DNA of 44,804 nt from Gammaproteobacteria bacterium (GTDB lineage: Bacteria > Pseudomonadota > Gammaproteobacteria > JAJFKO01): contig JANQRR010000033.1 in the NCBI GenBank assembly GCA_028284465.1, positions 1 to 44,804 of the forward strand. The letters are read 5' to 3'. Both the position numbers and the translations under genes were made by a program. Below, in pieces: positions 27,901-34,448 of this stretch. The notes beneath the pieces were generated by a model, which did no database searches, had not been told where the DNA came from, and saw only the letters and a list, made by a program, of their open reading frames with translations. Within the stretch, counting starts at the first letter, position 1. The number at the start of each line of letters is the position of its first letter.

Positions 27901-28340
27901 TCATTTTTTATAGGAAGATAATATGGCGATGAAGTTGAAAACTCTTCCAATAACTCTTGAAGCCCAAAAGGATAATCTTGAGGAGACAAAGTATGCTTGC
28001 CAATCATACCGTTTAACTGGTATAAAGCTGCAGCCAAATCGTTAGGGCAAATTTGCGATCGATCTGCAGCTTTTTTTAATCGCTGCAGTTCTGATGTGTA
28101 TAATGCTAACCAGAGATTTTTGTTAAAATAATCTAATTGCATCGGTGTTTTATAATATACTGACTTTGGTAATGCTCTTATACCATCTTCTACCCAGGTT
28201 CCTACCTTAGACACAGCAGTCGCCATTAAATCTCTGCCTGTCTCTGATATCCAAGCTAACCAACTTTTTGTAGTTTCTGTTGCCATGCTCGTGGAAGGGA
28301 GAGCTGATATTGTTATTGGCTTTGATACTGGCTTTGGCAT
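21984..28340 (-). CDS. Receptor-like giant protein: propeller repeats, CSPG and dystroglycan-type domains, TM helix, pseudo-protease (2118 aa)
   Basis: Order of parts: ~1-305 a helical domain; ~308-328 a hydrophobic segment ending in an AxA-type site (CAVAAA); ~430-835 seven repeats of ~55 residues, each with P-V-x-x-L-x-D-x-x-F-V-V-x-W and I-x-G-x-x-F, suggesting a seven-bladed propeller; ~835-940 a CSPG-like repeat (FTKEQVINGDIAIFHSG); ~940-1045 a dystroglycan-type cadherin-like domain (YTVDQTDGSQLPSWL, VTATDSQDA); a Ser/Thr and Gly6 stalk; a transmembrane helix at ~1071-1098 with a basic stop (NHRDRKYRDRK). The rest parallels the 1090-aa protein, including EPRWLGLMVTW (Arg1193-Trp1194), Asp1213 and Ser1259 in place of the H-D-C triad. 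AAGGAG precedes the ATG. Surface display with an intracellular tail is inferred. Confidence 0.82.
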   Translation of the reverse strand: MPKPVSKPITISALPSTSMATETTKSWLAWISETGRDLMATAVSKVGTWVEDGIRALPKSVYYKTPMQLDYFNKNLWLALYTSELQRLKKAADRSQICPNDLAAALYQLNGMIGKHTLSPQDYPFGLQELLEEFSTSSPYYLPIKNELKKYYQDLAKEDSRFLLENFEADLLNDTFTYIESNQGHSETVINTLEFYRDYIDADVFYFKIAKLLYALDQSITKSSLIQASENVTQLIAKIQQTFIDTTLKGRKQYIQHLKQYMKKQMNADKQSTLGMSQEQEEPKLPDIKVTATSQKLFKFFTEAIDYTARHPLQVITMLLATHCAVAAATKPFSGDDKGRIQKKDKEDNNKEIRPIPYNEHMPQRYLDKVKEEVKFHMASHFMQQKRQVERDFFSDDVFQTYEMRNDNNRQTSKSSRSDLIVSDIEIIEIGEPFTINRITDDTQNRPQVIELVDNVFFTIWRDVDSTQLSQGPGIYGRAFNAGNLTDTPISVGGEIKININGDSPNVPSLAKISDEFFVVVWPINDSGTDEQDIFGRVFNIQGASGPPCAATNEFQININDTTGNQQLSDRAAVAGLSDNRFIVVWDSLESDIVRAQVFSMDDPSPPVPVGSDFRVHQNDGARLPMVTVLDNGNFIVTWANFISSPPSIRGQLYDASVVAAEPTRIGSEFIIHADAQFDSNQMLFTIDNNHFVTAFATDSDDLAAVYDANSITGTPTRSGSVFPIQDSRNCVNCFITGARLSRNRHILGWRDVIGGTPRIESRIFRTFTAITDEQEISDVPTTDASAEQPSFAALNENTIIFTSANVPVNATVGEDENLVGQILQVVTPPTLTENNFNVTEDTMLPVTISNIDAIDLDGAADDAIEFRITDLNSSIHFENNNSPGNEITSFTKEQVINGDIAIFHSGTDSDIPAFNLSANNGILAIPPQAANIIFTTVNDRPVVLNSILDQVITVGDSLNLFIPNSGNGSTFVDEEDGTSLTYTVDQTDGSQLPSWLRYIQANSILDGMPGDNDIGDVIIRVTATDSQDAMADTNFTISVMPIPPTSTTSTSSSSSSTSTTGGGGGGDNDIVIIVSTIVGSVGILALLGCCAFLALIAINHRDRKYRDRKVKKFEPVEYEPKKKKTLKDYTAEDIYLLLYLQARNKNILDKIAIAPPLDNICETAVKDYLQLYQNRDRLLLIPYYLALAKEPRWLGLMVTWSAQKIDRISIIDVLSTNKRKSFEVRVLEKSLINAELLSEEQLVIHKFRLKLAKETNYSGAVIVEHLIELANNEASPIRNEQKEKKKTKKPERRKGKEKIRISKKEKGKEKAGSEDDTEDGTEYGIELMPLGNSEVLTETIEADYEQHRKLIKEYNPTKKITPKLKSTEKWTLYECRQIVKGLRLIAFFEKNADFEPLLTTLNKGYRKLYKKKINFKDIKRDIHKKMKECIDYYQRGKNRNRLNDDMLQALFQFLYGNAMSEDNEFLLFTDVHRLSYKKLCLPKKIFEKIENLVFRFSCNLLDDFLKDYIRRERYLIQSLTAIENRFNYEQAAMPEFKKNITPRTCEQQIDLMYSSSEIFSDANTLITILNDPYFFDVDRDKRKNTLYDIFNALIEKFLGNESIKYNDDVTLLLLFTRLQTSWLLTTAKKITTKERYKALYSALTDRLNSKNGKTNSDCYQGLLEFIAQAHKFQYAKEVYVENDMLIELSVIETILHSSKFGKKGNKYLNYIQLRVLIALLSYMRDFGFEIDSIDISPFIDRNDGHKSALKSLQEDKTTLNFYLAKYATMLLKSLVKNKKAEDENSLIVKINRADFNQIYSMSTAVSFGSNTFFPIARVTMSGIIVLAPLLCKLNQKNKQSQLKAWHERLAVVEHTLSRIAHMGHNLSDWENLIAILTDKHYVNFYKDKYCVIHLVDVMMQYYRDLAQICHPQQDEIQDEILKFLKTYFKETARRARLFMLAHLSYLSVEGADKKAEKLYEEFNKLHSGKVRPSDRFNQLFFKSNQPINNFKEELQARNKKQQKQFLAKKHYFSSSIAQALREYSCSKKSTLQVVKTIYQFGSHANVNIGNVEAKKRNVNDSLSEFIAESATKYKELLVKTGKRSKVKMFNTKTIDKYYDCEMKLEPQPRPSTSSSPT

Positions 28341-29059
28341 ATAAAGAACTCCTTCTCTTATTTTGAATAAACTTGCCTGCCGAAAAGAATAGACATCTTT
28401 GCTTTTGAAAAAGTAAGCTACTAAAGAAACTGTGTAATAAACTACTTTTAATTTCTATCGGATGCGACCTATCACCGTCACATTACTCTTTGATGTTGAT
28501 ATAGCACTGGTGTGAGTTTGGCTCACTTTACCGCTTATAATTAAAGGAATTGCAATATTATTTTTAAAATGATTACAATTCTAGAAGAACGTTTTTGTTT
28601 TTATTGCTGAGGACATATAATACATGAAAGCCTAACTTTGTGTCAACCAAAAGGTTGGAATAAACTTGCCCGAATATTGCAAGACACAATCAACATAAAA
28701 CAATAATGGGACTAATTCCTCGGCTGAGACCAAGTGTTTCTTGCCAGTGCTGAACCATAAACAACAACTTAATCTGATACCCAATAAATATCTGAATTAT
28801 TTATGTATAATAAAAAAACTATACATAGGAGCACCTGATGAAATACATCCCATACTGAAAGCTACACTTTCCAAACAATGACGTCGACTGCCTACAAAAA
28901 GATGATCATTAAAAATCTTAATACCCTACTCTAATTATGTGTAAAGCCGAGTTAATGGGTAAGTAAAACTAGTTCCTGCAAAATCTCTACAGTATCAAAA
29001 AATCATCTAAAGGTGGTTAGTTGAAGTTATAAGCGATTGGCTTTACTCTTGAAATGACG
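28341..29059. other. 719-bp region without a convincing gene
   Basis: The 5' part is the leader of the 2118-aa gene. An 8-bp inverted repeat (TATGTATA at 28802-28809, TATACATA at 28820-28827) lies just ahead of GGAG and an ATG at 28838, but that frame stops after six codons (MKYIPY). Reading past the TGA gives only 18 more residues before the next stop. It may be a decayed small gene. Nothing else supportable was found on either strand. Confidence 0.5.
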
Positions 29060-29132
<73 letters not shown>

Positions 29133-29157
29133 ATTTACAAGTTATAATATCACAATT

Positions 29158-29571
29158 TTAGTTTTTAATCGCTTGCATTGTGGACTGTGGCGGTTTGCGC
29201 ATTGCTTGTGTTTTGCTAGGCATACGTTCCTCGCCGGGCTCAGTAAATGCATGAATAGGCTGGATCTTATTACCAGAAACCCCAACCAACACATTGGTAT
29301 GCTTTACTTTCAACAAATATAATTTTTCTTTCGATGATAATGGTAATGTTTCTAAAACTTTGATCCCACTTTTAGTTCGTAATTTAAAGGCACTGATCCG
29401 ACGAATTAACGACATTAATAAAAAATAACATAAAATTAATAATACTAAACTCAAGACAATGGTTTCTAATGTCGGCAGGTTTTGTCCAGCAAAAAAATCT
29501 GTGACTACATTGCTCGCATAAACACTACCTGAACCTAAAATTAATCCTATCGCGATAGTTATTTTTTTCAT
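29158..29571 (-). CDS. fliO: FliO-like flagellar biosynthesis protein (orphan)
   Basis: A 137-residue protein with an N-terminal signal-like segment (MKKITIAIGLILGSGSVYA), one transmembrane helix at ~36-58 (ETIVLSLVLLILCYFLLM), and a small cytoplasmic part (KVLETLPLSSKEKLYLLKV, VLVGVSGNKIQPIHAF) that matches the FliO/MopB family. FliO assists assembly of the FliPQR flagellar export gate. No other flagellar gene is in the window, which is unusual because fliO normally sits in fliMNOPQR. It may be a relic or serve a flagellar locus elsewhere. The C-terminal 30 residues are basic and Gln-rich. Confidence 0.75.
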   Translation of the reverse strand: MKKITIAIGLILGSGSVYASNVVTDFFAGQNLPTLETIVLSLVLLILCYFLLMSLIRRISAFKLRTKSGIKVLETLPLSSKEKLYLLKVKHTNVLVGVSGNKIQPIHAFTEPGEERMPSKTQAMRKPPQSTMQAIKN

Positions 29572-29711
29572 TGCTCTGCTCCAAATTATTGACGTTATTA
29601 ATCAATTGATATAGCGTTATAAATAATCATGCAAACAATATGCCAACTTGAAAAATTTAGTGATTTTTACTGTAATATCAGAGCATTATAATTATGCTAA
29701 AAATAGCTGCA

Positions 29712-30356
29712 CTACTGCGATGCCATTTTAATGACATCGACATTTGGAGGAGGTTTGAAGCGAAACAACGATCCTGGGATCCGCTGATTAATCTTGATCT
29801 GGGTAAAACGAATATCCGATCGTTGCCCTAGCCTATCAGCTAAAATAAGCCGATACATGCGTTTATTACGAAAAAAGATTTGCATGTATTTAAAATTACC
29901 GCGCCGTCGCAATGGCACCAAATCATACCAAGATAAATTAGCTTTACGACGATGATGATAAACTCTGACATAGTCAAATAGTTTTGAACCACCACTTAAT
30001 AATTCTGCAGGATTATTCGAGAGCCGTGACTTTGGTGTACTGATTGTTACTTGCTTTAAATCAACATCATAATTCCAAATGGTATTGCCATTAACAATCA
30101 GAATGCGCTGGCTAGGTTTTTCTACTTGCCAACGAAACTTACCAGGTTTTTGCAAATACATTACCCCACTGGCACGACCGACCACTGTATTATCACTATC
30201 AACAACACGCTGTTGGAAATTTGCTTGCATTGAATGCATACGATCGAGCAAATGCTTGAGTAGATCATCCGCAGATTGCTTAGATGCAGCAAACGCTACC
30301 ATCGGCAACCCTATACAACAGCTTATTATGAACACCCAAATACTAATTTTTTTCAT
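29712..30356 (-). CDS. lolA: Outer-membrane lipoprotein carrier protein LolA
   Basis: A 214-residue periplasmic chaperone that takes lipoproteins from LolCDE and hands them to LolB. The start at 30356 is chosen because it begins directly with a Sec signal peptide ([13 protein letters not shown]...MVAFA, cleavage near residue 23). An upstream start at 30392 would add 12 charged residues ahead of it. The mature part shows LolA features: [44 protein letters not shown] and [13 protein letters not shown] at the C-terminus. It is divergent from the catalase gene, with 66 bp between the starts. Confidence 0.92.
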   Translation of the reverse strand: MKKISIWVFIISCCIGLPMVAFAASKQSADDLLKHLLDRMHSMQANFQQRVVDSDNTVVGRASGVMYLQKPGKFRWQVEKPSQRILIVNGNTIWNYDVDLKQVTISTPKSRLSNNPAELLSGGSKLFDYVRVYHHRRKANLSWYDLVPLRRRGNFKYMQIFFRNKRMYRLILADRLGQRSDIRFTQIKINQRIPGSLFRFKPPPNVDVIKMASQ

Positions 30357-30422
30357 TCGCTTTTGCTCTGCGTCAATGTTAGTTACAATCAAGATTACTA
30401 TGATAGGCGGAGAGCAATACTC

Positions 30423-31862
30423 ATGGCAACTAAAACTTTAACCACAACCTCTGGTAATCCTGTTGGTGATAACCAAAATTCGTTATCGGCAGGCCGATTT
30501 GGCCCACTAGCGCTAGAAGATTATCACTTAATTGAAAAACTTGCTCATTTTAATCGTGAGCGGATCCCCGAACGTGTGGTGCATGCTAAAGGTGCAGGCG
30601 CATTTGGCACATTTACAGTAACCCACGATATTACTCAATATACTAAAGCTAAAATATTTGCCGAAGTTGGCAAAAAAACTGACTTGGTGGTGCGTTTTTC
30701 TACTGTTGGTGGTGAAAAAGGTTCGGCAGATCCTGTCCGTGATCCACGCGGCTTTGCCGTTAAATTTTATACCGAAGAAGGTAATTGGGATTTAGTCGGC
30801 AATAACACTCCGGTGTTTTTTGTGCGTGATCCATTAAAATTCAGCGACTTTATTCACACTCAAAAACGTGATCCACAAACTAATTTACCTTCAGCCGAAA
30901 TGATGTGGGATTTTTGGTCCTTATCACCAGAATCATTGCACCAAGTTACCATTTTATTTAGCGATCGCGGCACTCCTAAAAGCTATCGTCATATGAATGG
31001 TTATGGTAGCCATACGTTTAGTTTTATCAATCATGCTAATGAACGCTTCTGGGTTAAGTTTCACATTAAAACTGCCCAAGGCATTAAAAACAATACGGCA
31101 GAGCAAGCAACTCGTCTTGCTGGTGAAAACCCTAATGATGCTACCCAAGATTTATTTAATGCAATTGCGCAAAGTGATTTTCCGCGCTGGAAATTTTACG
31201 TGCAGATCATGCCTGAACATGAAGCAACAAATTATCGTATTCCCGCATTTGATTTAACTAAGGTATGGCCTCATAAAGATTACCCGCTCATTGAGGTAGG
31301 AATTTTAGAATTAAATCGCAATCCCGATAATTATTTTAATGATGTGGAACAAGCAGCATATTCCCCGGCAAACATTGTGCCGGGAATTGGTTTCTCGCCA
31401 GATAAAATGTTGCAAGGCCGATTGTTTGCTTACGCTGATGCACATCGTTATCGCCTTGGTATTAACTATCATTTGCTTGCTGTCAATAAAGCTAAATCAC
31501 CTACTGTTTGTCCGTATACGCGTGATGGTTTTATGCGCTGTGATGATAATGGTGGTAACGCCGTAAATTATGAACCTAATAGTGTTGGTGGCCCCACTCA
31601 AGATCCACAATACCTTGAACCACCGTTAGCACTTCATGGTGATCTAGGCCATTACGATCATCGCCAAGATAATGATGATTATTCACAAGCTGGTGATTTA
31701 TTTCGTTTAATGGATTCTGCTGCGCAACAACGGTTAATGGATAACATTGCGCAAAGTATGCAAACAGTGTCGCGTGATATTGTGCAACGTCAATTAAAAC
31801 ATTTTCATGCAGCCGATCCAGCATATGGTGACGGCATCGCACAACGTTTGGGAATTAAGTGA
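30423..31862 (+). CDS. Monofunctional heme catalase (clade 3 type)
   Basis: A 479-residue small-subunit catalase that converts hydrogen peroxide to water and oxygen. The start at 30423 is preferred because GGAG lies upstream and [14 protein letters not shown] is a typical catalase N-terminus; the frame is open further upstream. Catalytic His54 is in [12 protein letters not shown] and the distal Asn in [14 protein letters not shown]. The proximal heme-ligand Tyr is in [25 protein letters not shown] and [10 protein letters not shown] are other family landmarks. No signal peptide is present, so it acts in the cytoplasm. The short divergent promoter region with lolA contains CTATGATAG, a small dyad; OxyR control is possible but not demonstrated. 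Confidence 0.96.
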   Translation: MATKTLTTTSGNPVGDNQNSLSAGRFGPLALEDYHLIEKLAHFNRERIPERVVHAKGAGAFGTFTVTHDITQYTKAKIFAEVGKKTDLVVRFSTVGGEKGSADPVRDPRGFAVKFYTEEGNWDLVGNNTPVFFVRDPLKFSDFIHTQKRDPQTNLPSAEMMWDFWSLSPESLHQVTILFSDRGTPKSYRHMNGYGSHTFSFINHANERFWVKFHIKTAQGIKNNTAEQATRLAGENPNDATQDLFNAIAQSDFPRWKFYVQIMPEHEATNYRIPAFDLTKVWPHKDYPLIEVGILELNRNPDNYFNDVEQAAYSPANIVPGIGFSPDKMLQGRLFAYADAHRYRLGINYHLLAVNKAKSPTVCPYTRDGFMRCDDNGGNAVNYEPNSVGGPTQDPQYLEPPLALHGDLGHYDHRQDNDDYSQAGDLFRLMDSAAQQRLMDNIAQSMQTVSRDIVQRQLKHFHAADPAYGDGIAQRLGIK

Positions 31863-31874
31863 AGTCATTTAGCG

Positions 31875-31890
31875 CTGGATCCCGCGGTCA
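31875..31890. repeat. Partial copy of dispersed repeat family B
   Basis: CTGGATCCCGCGGTCA is identical over 16 bases to the start of the repeat at 38158. Only the left half is present here, directly after the catalase gene. Confidence 0.6.
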
Positions 31891-31911
31891 ACATGTAAAA
31901 TTTATAAACCT

Positions 31912-31996
31912 GTCATTGCGAGGAGTGAAACGACGAAGCAATCCAGTAAATCTAACTTAAAAATTTTCTGGATTGCTTCGCTATGCTCGCAATGAC
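31912..31996. repeat. Dispersed palindromic repeat family A, complete copy
   Basis: Two arms of about 30 bases face each other. The left begins GTCATTGCGAGGAG and ends GAAGCAATCCAG; the right begins CTGGATTGCTTCGC and ends GCTCGCAATGAC; an AT-rich centre of about 20 bases separates them. It would form a long hairpin in RNA and could help end catalase transcription. Similar elements occur at 34325-34448 and, as a half copy, at 1771-1801. The remaining bases up to 32218 hold no gene. Confidence 0.85.
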
Positions 31997-32091
31997 ACCA
32001 TTTCTTAAATCAGATTATTCATATTTTGAAGCATAATGAGTATATACTGCGGGATAATGAACTTTACAATAATTTATTTTAAAATTGATTA

Positions 32092-32105
32092 ACCGATCGA
32101 TCGGT
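32092..32105. promoter_or_regulatory. 14-bp perfect palindrome, possible TetR-family operator
   Basis: ACCGATCGATCGGT is a perfect palindrome of the kind bound by many TetR-family dimers. It lies 113 bp beyond the 3' end of the TetR-type gene at 32219-32794 rather than in its promoter. No gene follows on the plus strand (the next ATG, at 32122, stops after four codons). Its use is therefore uncertain. Confidence 0.45.
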
Positions 32106-32218
32106 ATATGTCTTTATTATTATGGCCAGAATTTAACGAATGGTAGGGCGGGTGTATAATCGAGCAGACTTTTTGAAACAATTGAACTTTAATTACAAAC
32201 TTGTATTAAATTAAAAAT

Positions 32219-32794
32219 TTAATTAACAGAACTATCATCACCTAGCAATGCAATCAGCTTTCTACTCTGTCGTGTTATAGGAGCAACATCTTTATAAAGA
32301 CGACGCATCATAACGGCTCCTTGAAATTGCAATACTGCATCTTCTGCTAACTGCTTTGCTCTGTCATGCCCAAATTTCTTTTTAAGTAAATGTGCAATTG
32401 CAGAGATCCAGTCTGTAAAATAATTTTTAATAAGTTTTTCCAATTCAGGAATGATATCTGTTACTTCTAAGGCTAAATTCCCTATTAAACAGCCTCCTTC
32501 CCGTTGCGTATAAAACTTTTCAAGTGCGTCAGAAAATTTCACTAAACGATCATATTCAGATAAATGTTCTTGATAAACAACTGCAGAAATATTTTCTTTA
32601 AAATATTGATGTAATTGTTTGATCGCTGCTTCAGCAAGAGCGTGTTTGCTCGGGGTATAATGATAAACACTCGCTTTACTCAAACCACATTCTGCAGCAA
32701 TATCTGAAATTGATGTATTGTGGTATCCATTTATCCTAAATAAATGGCCACTCGTAGAAATCAACTCATCCTTACTAATTTTTTTCATACCCAT
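32219..32794 (-). CDS. TetR/AcrR family transcriptional regulator
   Basis: 191 residues from the ATG at 32794, where GAGGAG lies 10 bases upstream; starting at 32839 would add 15 residues without a good ribosome-binding site. The N-terminal domain is a TetR helix-turn-helix: LISTSGHLFRINGYHNTSISDIAAECGLSKASVYHYTPSKHAL, here shown as two halves joined by HNTSIS. The C-terminal part contains GCLIGNLALEV and FQGAVMMRRL, resembling the TetR_C_11/C_16-type ligand domain of AcrR-like proteins. It is isolated, so target and ligand are unknown. A palindrome at 32092-32105 is a candidate binding site. Confidence 0.9.
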   Translation of the reverse strand: MGMKKISKDELISTSGHLFRINGYHNTSISDIAAECGLSKASVYHYTPSKHALAEAAIKQLHQYFKENISAVVYQEHLSEYDRLVKFSDALEKFYTQREGGCLIGNLALEVTDIIPELEKLIKNYFTDWISAIAHLLKKKFGHDRAKQLAEDAVLQFQGAVMMRRLYKDVAPITRQSRKLIALLGDDSSVN

Positions 32795-32989
32795 AAAGGT
32801 TCTTCTCCTCAAAAGAGATATCAATATTTTTTTTATCACGATTTATAATACCACAATGTTGATCCAATCAGCTAATAAGTTTCTATAAAAATCAGCATGT
32901 TGTAAGATTAAAGCCGAACAAAAGGTTAGTCGGCACTGTTAAAACTTAAATAAAATAGGAATTTTTAGCGGGAAATACCGTTCTAAATG

Positions 32990-33024
32990 AAAAAAATCCT
33001 GGATAAAAAATCATTTTATCCAGG
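32990..33024 (-). terminator. Rho-independent terminator of the small lipoprotein gene
   Basis: CCTGGATAAAA (32998-33008) pairs perfectly over 11 bases with TTTTATCCAGG (33014-33024) around a 5-base loop. On the minus strand it is followed by a run of T (33.0 kb side, 32991-32997). It lies 46 bp after the lipoprotein stop codon in the correct orientation. Confidence 0.85.
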
Positions 33025-33070
33025 AAAATTATGTTAATTAAGAAAAGAAATTATTCTTGAAGTTATTTTA

Positions 33071-33283
33071 TTAGTTTGAGCCGTTTGTAGTCGTTCCGCT
33101 CATGCCGCCACTTTGGTCATTTTTTTTGCTGGAATCATGCATGGAATCCTGACCACTGGTTTGTGATTGGGTAGCAGATTGATCAGAGCCATTACCCATT
33201 TGATCGTTACCGCTACGTTGTTGACACGCGCTTAAACCTAATACAAACATTGCCGCAATTGCGGTGAGAATGATTTTTTTCAT
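33071..33283 (-). CDS. Small putative lipoprotein (70 aa)
   Basis: A 70-residue protein with an N-terminal signal (MKKIILTAIAAMFVLGLSAC) ending in the lipobox LSAC, so the mature chain would begin at Cys20 and be lipid-anchored. The remaining 50 residues are entirely Ser/Gln/Asn/Gly/Thr-rich and disordered (GNGSDQSATQSQTSGQ). It has its own promoter region and a strong terminator, indicating a single-gene unit. Such entericidin-like or stress-induced small lipoproteins are common; no exact family is recognised. Confidence 0.8.
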   Translation of the reverse strand: MKKIILTAIAAMFVLGLSACQQRSGNDQMGNGSDQSATQSQTSGQDSMHDSSKKNDQSGGMSGTTTNGSN

Positions 33284-33399
33284 GATGATTAATCCCTTAA
33301 AATATTTACGTAAATTGATAGCTATTTACAACAGCTATTAATAATATAAAACCATAAATTACAATAATTCAAGAAAAAATATAACATTTGTTAGTTTAA

Positions 33400-34296
33400 T
33401 TAGGTAATAATCTCATTCTCAGTACTAAATTGAGACAGATATTCCTTCATTTGATCGGCAATTTCAGGATGTTTAAGCGCATAAGCAATTGTTGCTTTTA
33501 AGTAACCCATTTTATTTCCACAATCATAACGAATACCTGGGAATTGATAACCATAGACTTTTTCTTGTGCTAATAACAATGCAATAGCATCTGTTAACTG
33601 AATTTCACCACCTTTGCCAGCACTAACTTGTGCTAATGAAGAAAAAATACCTGGTGTTAACAGATAACGACCTACCGCTGCTAATTTTGATGGTGCAGAT
33701 GCAGGCTCTGGTTTTTCAACGATATCAAAAATTTCACCACAACCTTGCCAGCCCTCTGCAACAGCAACAATGCCATATTTTGCTACATCTGCTGCTTGCA
33801 CTGCTTGTACTGCAACTACACTAGCGCTAGTTTGTTGATAAATAGTTATCATTTCTTGCAAACAATTTGCACTGCCACTATCAATAAGATCATCTGCTAA
33901 CAATACGACAAATGCTTCTTCACCAACAATATGTTGCGCGCAAGCTATTGCATGACCCAACCCAAGCGGATCATGTTGGCGCACATATGAACAACGAATG
34001 TTTGCTGGTAAAATATCACGTACCGTTTGCAATAACGCATATTTTTGTTGCGTTTCTAATTTTACTTCTAACTCATAGTTTGAATCGAAATGATCTTCAA
34101 TAGCTCTTTTACTATTGCTTGTCACAAAAATTAATTCAGTGATCCCTGCTGCAATCGCTTCTTCCACAGCATATTGGATCAATGGTTTATCGACTACCGG
34201 CAACATTTCTTTTGGATTAGCTTTAGTTGCTGGCAAAAATCGTGTGCCCATACCGGCAACTGGAAATACTGCTTTTTTGATCTTTAATTTTTTCAT
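33400..34296 (-). CDS. galU: UTP-glucose-1-phosphate uridylyltransferase
   Basis: A 298-residue enzyme that makes UDP-glucose from UTP and glucose-1-phosphate, supplying glycosylation and envelope polysaccharide synthesis. The nucleotide-binding motif is VAGMGTRFLPATKANPKEM at residues ~13-31. LPVVDKPLIQYAVEEA, HDPLGLGHAIACA, VLLADDLI and KPEPASAPS follow in the usual order, as does RYDCGNKMGYLKA near the end. Length and motifs are complete. It lies downstream of fadD on the same strand, but palindromic repeats between them make co-transcription uncertain. Confidence 0.95.
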   Translation of the reverse strand: MKKLKIKKAVFPVAGMGTRFLPATKANPKEMLPVVDKPLIQYAVEEAIAAGITELIFVTSNSKRAIEDHFDSNYELEVKLETQQKYALLQTVRDILPANIRCSYVRQHDPLGLGHAIACAQHIVGEEAFVVLLADDLIDSGSANCLQEMITIYQQTSASVVAVQAVQAADVAKYGIVAVAEGWQGCGEIFDIVEKPEPASAPSKLAAVGRYLLTPGIFSSLAQVSAGKGGEIQLTDAIALLLAQEKVYGYQFPGIRYDCGNKMGYLKATIAYALKHPEIADQMKEYLSQFSTENEIIT

Positions 34297-34324
34297 GATT
34301 CACTGTCCAATAATTTCATCTTAT

Positions 34325-34448
34325 GTCATTGCAAGCATATTACGTCATTGCGAGCATAGCGAAGCAATCCAGTATTTTATTAAAATATTTCTGGATTGCT
34401 TCGGAGCAAAGCTCCTCGCAATGACGGTTACGTTCCTCACAATGACGG
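34325..34448. repeat. Dispersed palindromic repeat family A, complex copy overlapping the fadD 3' end
   Basis: The core palindrome is 34344-34425: GTCATTGCGAGCATAGCG...GCAATCCAG, an AT-rich centre, then CTGGATTGCTTCGGAGC...CTCGCAATGAC. It is flanked by degenerate extra arms (GTCATTGCAAGCAT at 34325; CCTCACAATGACGG at ~34435). The right outer arm contains the last codons and stop codon of fadD. Confidence 0.85.

Noticed and set aside
28700..28800. Possible TPP riboswitch because GGCTGAGA, TGAACC and CTGATACCC occur in this order
   Set aside because: The stems do not pair as in the TPP aptamer, spacing is wrong and no thiamine gene follows on either strand.
30276..30422. Longer catalase start within the lolA promoter region
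   Set aside because: The extra 49 residues overlap the lolA 5' end, have no family similarity, and the ATG at 30423 has an upstream GGAG and a typical N-terminus.
32839..32839. Upstream start of the TetR regulator
   Set aside because: It adds 15 residues not found in the family; the ATG at 32794 has a clear GAGGAG site.
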